Shown here: piece after piece, positions 1 through 8,784 of the stretch
How the letters are laid out: the number at the start of each line of letters is the position of its first letter
How positions within the stretch are numbered: position 1 is the stretch's first letter
DNA from: Microcebus murinus
Lineage: Eukaryota; Chordata; Mammalia; Primates; Cheirogaleidae
DNA length: 64,000 nucleotides
Assembly (NCBI RefSeq): GCF_040939455.1
Contig: NC_134106.1
Location: 73,787,001-73,851,000, forward strand
Direction of reading: 5' to 3'
Position numbers and translations under genes: made by a program
Notes under the pieces: model-generated
Databases searched by the model: none
What the model saw: the letters and a program-made list of their open reading frames with translations, nothing else
What the model was told of the DNA's origin: nothing

Positions 1-1189
1 TTCTGAATGATTTAGCTGACAATGACTCAAGAAAGATTTTTAAGGCCTCTGAGTTGAGAGATGGGTCCCTGAAACCACCCAAAGTCCCTGTCACGGGAGA
101 GCCCCCAGCACGCACACACCCAGGCCCCAGTAGAACCCTCCCCAGTTTGTTTCTTTCCCCCTTCCCTAGAAGGGATGGTCTGGGAAAACTTTGTTCATGC
201 TCCCAGAAAAGCAGGCTCCCCAAAACAATGCAAGGACCTTTGTTTAAAGGTTCTTCCTTTAAAAACTCATTTTCAAGAAGGTCATGTGAAGAAAAAGGTT
301 GAATGATCCTCTAACACAAGTTGGCTGTTTCTCAACCAAACTCTCCTTAAGAAATTCAACAACCACATTTGGGGAATTCTCTACAACAGAGGAGTGAAGA
401 TGGGGACAGGATGGGTGTTGCCACTGACGGTAGAACCAAGGGTGTTTTCCTGGATTACCAAAGAGGTGCTAAGTATTGCTCCCAGAAACTAACCGTCTTC
501 AGAGTTTCAATGGCGGCCTTCACCTGAAAATGTCCTCCCTGTTGAAGTTTTCAAACCAATATTTTCATAAGAACAATATTTTCGTCGGTGAACTAAGGTA
601 TTACGATAATGACTATATGGGTTCCCAAGCGACTGAAGCCATCATTAGTATTGTTATTATTTTTGTTTAGTTGCATCTCCATAGCAGCAACATTCACGAT
701 GTGCTTTGCAATTGTTTCTTAGTAATAGTCCTCACAAGATCCCCAGAAGGCAGAGGAGGGAACCCAGATTGATGCCTGAAGGGGAACCAAGGTAAGCAGA
801 AATGTAGAGAGTTGGCTGCCATCACTGTTCATACGACACCCCCCACGCTTCCTCTGCCCCAGTCTGGTCCTACACTTACGTCGCCCACATCTGGGATGCT
901 GGTTACTTCTGTGGCTCTTGCTATCATTATTATAACACCAAATCTATGTCTAGGAGAAACTAGACTGAGCATTAGAATCAGAGTCAGAGATTTTGCCCGT
1001 GGAGTAGCCCTTATGATCATATAACCAATGCCATGTTTTAGAGTTAAACAGGACCAGAGATAATACATCCAATACACACAAGCCACTTTACTCCCAGTTC
1101 CATGCTTTTTTGCTTGTTTATACCATGTTTCAGTATCTCATTTTTCTCTTTATCTTTTTTTCTCTCCTCTTCCATCTTCTTCCATATAT

Positions 1190-1286
1190 TTCCTTCCTTC
1201 CTTCCCTCCTTCCTTCCTTCCTTCCTTCCTTCCTTCCTTCCTTCCTTCCTTCCTTCCTTCCTTCCTTCCTTCCTTCCTTCCTTCCT
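1190..1286 (+). repeat. (TTCC)n microsatellite
   Basis: A nearly pure TTCC tetranucleotide tract has one imperfect unit near 1204-1210. It joins the start of an antisense Alu monomer, so it probably grew from the pyrimidine-rich end of that SINE. The serine/phenylalanine/leucine-rich and lysine/glutamate-rich open frames across it are artefacts of the repeat. Confidence 0.95.
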
Positions 1287-1325
1287 CTCTTCCTCTCCTC
1301 TCTTTCTCTCTTTCTTCCTTTCTTT

Positions 1326-1480
1326 TTAGAGATGAGGTCTCACTACATTGCCCAGGCTGGAGTGCAGTGGCACGATCATAGCTCACTGCAGCCTCCAATT
1401 CCTGGGCTCAAGTGATCCTCCCACCTCAGCCTCCTGAGTAGCTGCGACTACAGGTGTATGCCACCATGCCTGGCTCATTT
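1326..1480 (-). mobile_element. Alu-type monomer (FLAM-like), antisense
   Basis: Read on the minus strand this is a 7SL-derived SINE monomer. On the plus strand the complementary blocks are visible: GAGATGAGGTCTCACTA, GCCCAGGCTGGAGTGCAGTGG and GCCTCAGCCTCCTGAGTAGC. Only one arm is present. From memory, the human IL1A flank has an Alu-type sequence at the same place, which would make this an insertion older than the lemur-human split. Confidence 0.85.
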
Positions 1481-2399
1481 CCTTTATTTAAAATTTACAT
1501 GGCTTAAACTCCAACAAGGAAACCTGAAATATTTGTTTGCTAAGACTATGGTATTTTACCTCCTGAACCAGGCTGGCCTTGGGAAATTGAGAAAGTCTTT
1601 AATAATAATGACCAGGCAATACTGGTGCAGTCTCATATGTAAGAATCCATGCCCTCTTCTCTCCCAACCTACATTCCCAAATTTAGGCACTGGCTTCTGG
1701 CTGGGGCCTTGCCCATGCCTCCTGGAGTCCCACTTGTCCTCACACACCTTAGGTTTATCCTAAAGAAGGGCAGATTTCTCTTTGGGTTCTAACAGAGGGT
1801 CACTTTTCTGTAACATGACTAGGGGTGAGAGTTCTCTGCTGAAGGTCTGTCACCTCTGTAGGAAATGTGTTGACAATACACGGAGCAATAAGAGGATCAC
1901 TTTTTTTGATCAGATATCACTTTTCTCTCCTCCACTCTGCCCTCACCAGGAGGTTGTCACCTCACACTCAGAGTGATTTATGTCTTATGCAAGCAAACTT
2001 CCATCCTCTGAAAAGATGGCTCATTTTCCCTCAAATGCCATTACCTCACCAGGGCCAGCCAGTGTTCTGCCAATTCACACTCAGCCCATGGGCACAATCA
2101 ACAAATTAAATGAAAACACAAGCTACAGCCACTAAGCTTCTCTCCAAATCTAAGTGCCTATATTTGTGATTTCAGGATTTCTACCTTCCTCCCCTGCTAC
2201 ATAGCTTTAGAAACTTGATAAGTTTCCTGCTCTTCTTCCCTTTTTCTAATACATGTTTATAATCGTACAGAGCAAAGCTATCAATAACTCCTGGAATATC
2301 TGTAAACAATACTATCACATATGCCATCTTCATTATTTTAGCCAGTATCAAGTTAAATAAACATAGAAATTGAAATTCTTAAGAAACCAGAATTATTCC

Positions 2400-2482
2400 C
2401 TGTGAATTCCCCGTGATGCAACTCACTTGTGGCCACGCCTACCCAGGACAATTACAAAAGGGTAAAGAAGCCTGACTCAGGC
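2400..2482 (+). promoter_or_regulatory. IL1A core/proximal promoter
   Basis: The segment just upstream of the inferred first exon contains an AP-1-type site TGACTCA at 2473-2479. There is no canonical TATA box at the expected distance, as reported for human IL1A. A second AP-1/Maf-like site, TGAGTCAGCA, lies at 2523-2532 inside the untranslated exon. AP-1 and stress-responsive control of IL1A is established; use of these exact sites in this species is inferred. Confidence 0.6.
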
Positions 2483-2535
2483 TGAAGCTTCCAGCCAGAG
2501 AGGGAGTCATTTCATTGACGCTTGAGTCAGCAAAG
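2483..2535 (+). other. IL1A: IL1A exon 1 (5' UTR)
   Basis: This untranslated first exon ends in GTCAGCAAAG followed by the donor GTATTG at 2536. It matches the position and sequence of the human leader exon as I recall it. The start is approximate, because no transcript evidence is available. It would join the AAGTTAAG leader at 3199. Confidence 0.6.
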
Positions 2536-3198
2536 GTATTGTTCTTATTACATCTCTGGCTTTTAAAGTGTTTCTTTGTTTTTCTCCTCAGCTGTTTTCT
2601 CTCAGACTGCCTACCTTCTCTAAAACGACAGCCTCTCCCTTCTTTCTTTTCTTTTCTCTCCGTGGTTTGGTGTGTGAGCTACAATCACAGTCCAATTTCA
2701 GAAAATGATTCTGTCCTTTTACTGATGGGAAGCTGGGGATGGAAGAACTGGCTTCCTCTGAGGGCATCAGTGGGTACAGCCGAGCCTTCCTTTGGGAAGA
2801 AATCTCTACTACCAACAACTTTTGGGAGAAAATTGAACATTTCCAACTCTGTCTCTCTCTGGCATCTGTGTAAGACAAATACCTTATTCTTGTGGAGTTA
2901 TTTTTTAACCAACTCAAACTTTCATTGAATACCTACTATGTGCAATGCATTGGGTTCAGCACATAAGGAATGCCAAGATAAATAAAACATTCTGAAAGAA
3001 TCGTATAATCTGATAGAGGAGGCAGATGCATACAAAAAATAATTCAAGAGGGTGAGAAGAAGAATGGGGGAAATGCTGAGTGTGGACTAAATCATTCAAT
3101 GAATTTTCTCAAGAAGCACAAAGTGGATGTGTCTCCCCTTACAGGCATCTGGTTCAGAGGCTATCTCAGCTGACAGCCACAGGTGTTCTCCGTTGCAG
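2536..3198 (+). other. IL1A intron 1
   Basis: The intron is bounded by GTATTG and a TTGCAG acceptor. It appears conserved with the human intron and has no inserted retroelement. The 137-codon open frame that starts at 2515 in the leader exon is not a gene: it crosses the exon 1 donor and resembles no known protein. Confidence 0.75.
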
Positions 3199-3206
3199 AA
3201 GTTAAG

Positions 3207-3253
3207 ATGGCCAGAGTCCCCGACCTGTTTGAAGACTTGAAGAACTGTTACAG
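3207..3253 (+). CDS. IL1A: IL1A coding exon 2
   Basis: This exon follows the acceptor CGTTGCAG and begins with an eight-base leader before ATG. It encodes residues 1-15 plus two bases of Ser16, starting [15 protein letters not shown]. The donor is GTAAGA. The ATG is the human start. Confidence 0.95.
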
Positions 3254-6200
3254 GTAAGAAATAAGATTCTATCTCCTGTTATTTAACAAAGGGTTCAAGG
3301 CTCATCAGAATCCAGCAAGGCATTACAGTGACCAGCATGAAGCCAGGCAGAGGCTCCAGAGATGTGTACTAGCCCTAAAGTCAGAGCAGGTTCAGAGAAG
3401 ACCCAGGAAAACTAAGCACCCAGCATGTTAAACTGAGATTACATTCGCAGGGAGACAGCCATTTTAAAGAAATTATTTTTGAGGTCTGCTGAGTCCTATG
3501 TGAATTTCAACATTAACTTAGACAGCCTCGGTTGAGTTCATATGCTCTGATACAGGAATTGATTTTAATAGACTGTGAGAGAATCCATTGGCAGGAAAAC
3601 TTGATCTCAGTTGGGAGTAGAAAATGGCTCCATGACAATTTGAGCCTGTGAATACACATAAACAGCCCAAGCTCATTCAGAAATAGAAGAAATGTAAATG
3701 AACAAAAAGTTTAAATTATGGAACCTTTTTAAACTAATGTGATATTCCTCTTATCTATACTAAATACTAACACAAATTAGGCTGTCAAAATGTTGCCTGG
3801 ATATTTTACCAAGTATAAATTATTAAATCTGTCTTAGTGAATACATGAAAGCAATATGCAACATATGATCAGTTTGGTTAAAATCAAAATGAGATGCTTC
3901 AAAAGTATTATATTTCTTTTCTTTTAAGGAGCTTAGTGTTTTTCCCTGAAATTAAAGTTCTTCAATTTATTAGCCAACCCCAATTTTTATAGCTAAAGCC
4001 CAGGTAAAGTTCAAGGCCTATCCGGATTACTAATTCCAAATTAGTGAGCTATGAATTACTGTATGTATGTGTATGTATAGAAGTCCTTAATTTTCAAAGA
4101 TGCCAGTAATGGCCGCGTATGTGCGCACTCGCGCGTGTGTTACCCGAAGCTAACATGGTCATTAAAATAGGTTGCCCAGGGACCATAATGAAATAACAAA
4201 CAGTATTACATTCTCATCATTTTATTTCAACAGTGAAAACGAAGAATACAGTTCCGCCATTGACCATCTCTCTCTGAATCAGGTAAGCAAATGACTGTAA
4301 TTCTTATGGGATTGCTATCCTTATACAGTAGTTCTTCATCACAAGAGAAGAGAAATGGCTTGAATCTTAGATGCTTTTGTTTTAGCTTCACTAGAGGTCC
4401 AGAGACCTGCATTTCTTCATTATAAGTGAGGCCAGCTGCCTCTCTAAACTAACAGTTGATGGTACTCTTCATCTTCACCAGCTTTTCATGGAAGAGAGCA
4501 GAACTATCCCAAATCCCCAAGAATTGGAATCTCCTGGGCCAGGTTTCATCAGGATGTTAGTTATGCCATCCTGGGACAGCCTCTTTAGGCTATTTCACCA
4601 GGAGTCTCTCTCTTAATGTGATACATTGTGGTTGTCCTCTCTGACACCAACATCAGAGGTTAGAAGGCATCCTCCAAACACAATAGCCCATGAAGCTGAG
4701 GGACAGGAAGCAAGACAATGGAAAGTGGGAAATCTGCAACCACTCACCAAGCTGTGTGATTGTGTTTGGAGGCCACAAATAGACAGTAGAAGTACTGATA
4801 TGTGCATCTCTGGTACTGGCTTTAAAAGCTGTACCCAAAGGAATATTTCTAAAATAGTTTGAGCATTATCAAGTAGATGTTTAACCTCCTAAGAGGGAAC
4901 TAATTGGAAGGCTACCACTCACTAAGATCATTGTTAACCTATTTAGTTACAACATCTCATTTTTGAGCATGCAAATGGATGGAAATTCTTCCCAAGAAAT
5001 CACATCCTTCATCCTGGAAGGAATGAAGGAAGGGGAAGGAGAGGGGGAGCAAAAGAGGAAGGGAGGGAGAGAGGACTGATAAATGAGAGTTAACCAAGAC
5101 CAAAATGGAGATCCTATGCCATAGACAGCCTCTCATTTTCCATTGTCTTTCCTCACAGAAATCTTTCTATGATGCAAGCTACAGCCCCCATTGTAAGGAC
5201 TACATGGGTCAATTTATGTCTCTGAGTACCTTTGAAACCTCTAAGACATCCAAGTTTACCTTCAAGGAGAGTATGGTGGTGGTTGCAGACAATGGGAAAG
5301 TTCTGAAGAAGAGACGATTGAGTTTAAATCAACACATGACTGATGATGACCTGGAGGCCATTGTAAATAATTCAGAAGAAGGTAAAGCCTCGAGCACAAT
5401 AATATCCTTGCTTTCCAGTTTTAGGTAAATGGGGACAATAGCATATAGGAGAAAAGAGAACCTGGAGTCAGAATAACAGGTGGGAAACAAAGCATTAGTC
5501 TGATAACTATAAGGAAGACAAATTAATTTTTATCCTTCTCTAGCAGGAAGGGATTAGCAGTGACCTGAATCTAGAATACTTGCTCATGGGCTCATCTCTG
5601 GGCCATATTGTAAAGGTCTGTGACTTTTACTCTTTCAGGAGAAAGCAGCTATATACTGTTAGTGGTTGCCCACCTTGGGCATGTTATTTTCATCTTTCTG
5701 TGCCTCAGTTTCCTCTACTGTAAAATGGAGATAATCAGAGTCCCTGCCTCATTGGCATGTTGTGAAGGTTAAATGAGTCAATACTCCCAAACTTCTGGGA
5801 GAGAATAATGTCTGGTACATAGTAAGCACCCGATAAATGTTAGCTGTTATTATTTCTACTGCTATCACTACTATGACCTTTATTAATACTACCAGCACTA
5901 CTAATTTATTAATGGGTGAATTCTCTCTAAACCTCACAGCAACCTTACATTGTCATTTTACATGAGAGGAAACTAAGCTCATTGAGATAAGTGACCTGCC
6001 CGAAGACTCACCATCTGTGAGAGAGCCTCAAATCTAATTCAGTTCTATCTGACTACAAAAATCAGTTTTTCGCCCATGCCTTTACTGTATAAGCCTCCAC
6101 ATAAAACATAAACCCAATATTCCTATTTTTAGGATAACATCTAAGCAATAATACATGTCTACCTAGAAGGTTTAATATGTGACAAAATATAAGAAAATAA

Positions 6201-8742
6201 AAATCGCGTTTATTGCCACTCAAAGTTTATCACTGCCAGCACTGTGGTAGGTTTCCTTAAAGTCTTTTCTATATGCATACACACACGTGAACAAACATAT
6301 CTAACATTATTAGCATCACACTATATCCAATTTTATATCTAGTTTTTTTCACTCAGCAATATCAAGAACATTTTAGGGTGCTAATTTTTTGCCAGTATAA
6401 GTAATGCAACAATGAACATTTATATCAGTAAATTTTCATTTCTATCACCATTTGTTTCCTTGGAATAGATTCCTAGAAGCAGAACTACTGAGAGCCATGA
6501 GGACTGGTAAAGCTATTGATACATACCACTTTCCAGAAAGGTGGTAGACCTGCACTCTGAGTAACATATATAATTTTTAGTGTATTCATTTTTTCCTGAG
6601 TGAGTTCATTTGAAAGTATAGATAGGGAATACTGGTAGTCTTTCTGGTCACTTAGAAACCTCCAGACAATGAACAATGAGAAAGTTGCACCAATAATCTC
6701 TTTTTTAAAAAAAAAACAACAAAACTGCTTCCTGAGGAATCAAAGTTTAAAAAGAACCAAATACATAACCACAAGGATAATCCTAGAATCAATTCTACTG
6801 CTGACGGGATGATTTCACTTCTCTGGGTTTGCTCACCTGGACTGGAATAATCCTAACATCCCTTCCAGAGAGGGGGACGTTATGCTTTCTATGCTTATGC
6901 TTGAGTATATATATCGACTGCATTTATATGTAGACAGTAATCTGAACTTATGATCATGGTCTTAGATATCATTGAGCCCAGGTCAGCAGCTTCCAACTTC
7001 CTGAGCAACATGAGTTACCGCTTTAAAAGGATCATCAAAGACCAAGTCACCCTGAATGACACCCAAGGTCAAACTATAGTTCGAGCCCCCTCGAATGAGC
7101 ACCTCTGGGCTGCTGCAATAAATAATAAGGACGATGCAGGTAAATAGTCAACTCTGTCGTCTTCCCCTCCTTTTATTTATTTACTTATTTCAAGCTTTCT
7201 GCTTTCAAAAACTAACTTCTTTAGATTCCTGGTTTGCACATTCTTCTAGAATAGGTTGAAGCACATCACTCCTGGTAAAAAATCTCAGGCTCACACCTGT
7301 AATCCTAGCACTTTGGAAGGCTGAGGCAGGAGGATCACTTGAGCCCAGGAGTGGAGGTTGCAGTGAGCTTTGATGATGCCACTGCTCTCTACCCTGGGCA
7401 ACAGAGAGAGACCATGTCCCCCCCCCCCCAAAAAAAAATCTCAGACAAGGACAGAAGTTTCAGCTCTATCTGGAAGTTCTACAAGAGAGAAATTTCCTAT
7501 TTTCAAGAGCACAAGATGAAGTACAAAGCCTGCTGATTAACTATCTTCTTGATTCTTTTAGATATTCTTAACCCTTGATTTTAAAGATAAGGAAACTGAA
7601 TCTCAGAAATATTAAATGACTTACTCAAATTTACCCAAAAGCCAGTTAAAAACAACCGCTCTTCTTTACAAAGCCTGCTGATCAAACTTACAAATAACAC
7701 CAAACTAGGAAGACCTTTATTATCTTTGATAAAATAGTTGGTGAGGCAAAACCACCATTAAGCTGCAAATACAGTCTAAAAGATGAAGTTTAGTGTGCAA
7801 AAACTTTTGTCACACAGATCCACTTTTCATGGTGGACATGTTTTAGCTTCAGGACAGATCAACAGTATACAAAATAATTTTTAAAGATCCAAAGAGAGGC
7901 CAGGGGTGGTGGCTCATACCTGTAATCCTAGCATATTGCAAGGCCAAGGCTGGAGGATCACTCGAGGCCAGGAGTTTCAGGTCACAGTGAGCTCTGATGA
8001 TGCCACTGCACTCTAGCCTGGGGGACAGACAGAGACCATGTCTCCAAAAAAGAAAAAAAAATCCAATGAGGCAACTGTGCAGTAAATAAGCAGGACTTTT
8101 TCTGATTGGATCTACTTCAGCTAACATGCTTTCCACTCTACAACATTTACAAATTATTTTGTGTTCTATGTTCATACTTAATATTATTTCATACAATCTT
8201 CCCACATATTGACAATCATATATGCATTTGCCATCTTTAATGGCACTAGAGTATTCTACCATGTTGCTGTGCTGGTCCCTTGGGTTTGTTCTAAATAGCT
8301 CTGTTACAAATATCTTCATAGACATTATTGGTTTTTTCTCTATCTCTTTATTTCTTTGGAGCATATCCCAAAGTGGAACTTCCAGATCAGTAGGCATAAT
8401 AATTTTACGGCTTTATTAAACATCATTCTCTGAGGAAAACTGAACCACTTTTTAGTATCACTAGCAACATGTGAGTGTTATCAGTTTCCTAAACACCTCT
8501 GCCTTAGGTCATTATGAATTCCTGATCTAACAAATTGCAGGGTCTTATCCCTCTATGTAATTATAAAAGATTCCAACAATTACATATTTGGTTCCTACAC
8601 ATTCATTCAAGATAAAAACTCTAAGAACATTAATCAAGTATTTACCTGCCTGGTAAATGTGGCAGACATTGTGAAGGATGCAGAGGTGAACGGAATTCCA
8701 TTCCGGACTTCTAGATATTCACACCACAGATGTGGACCTAAC

Positions 8743-8784
<42 letters not shown>

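Larger units (their letters stand above)
1..2472. other. IL1A 5' flanking region
   Basis: No coding gene is supported here. From about 830 onward the sequence resembles the human IL1A 5' flank as I remember it, including the blocks near 1480-1520, 1610-2030 and 2400-2480. This is the distal promoter with two embedded repeats, a TTCC tract and an antisense Alu monomer. Bases 1-800 are unique-looking sequence in which I recognise nothing. The short open frames have no splice or homology support. Confidence 0.6.

Noticed and set aside
1102..1415. Open frames rich in Ser/Phe/Leu/Pro or Glu/Lys/Gly/Arg
   Set aside because: These are direct translations of the TTCC microsatellite and its complement.
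2515..2928. 137-codon open frame near IL1A exon 1
   Set aside because: It crosses the exon 1 donor into intron 1 and the sequence is not a recognisable protein.
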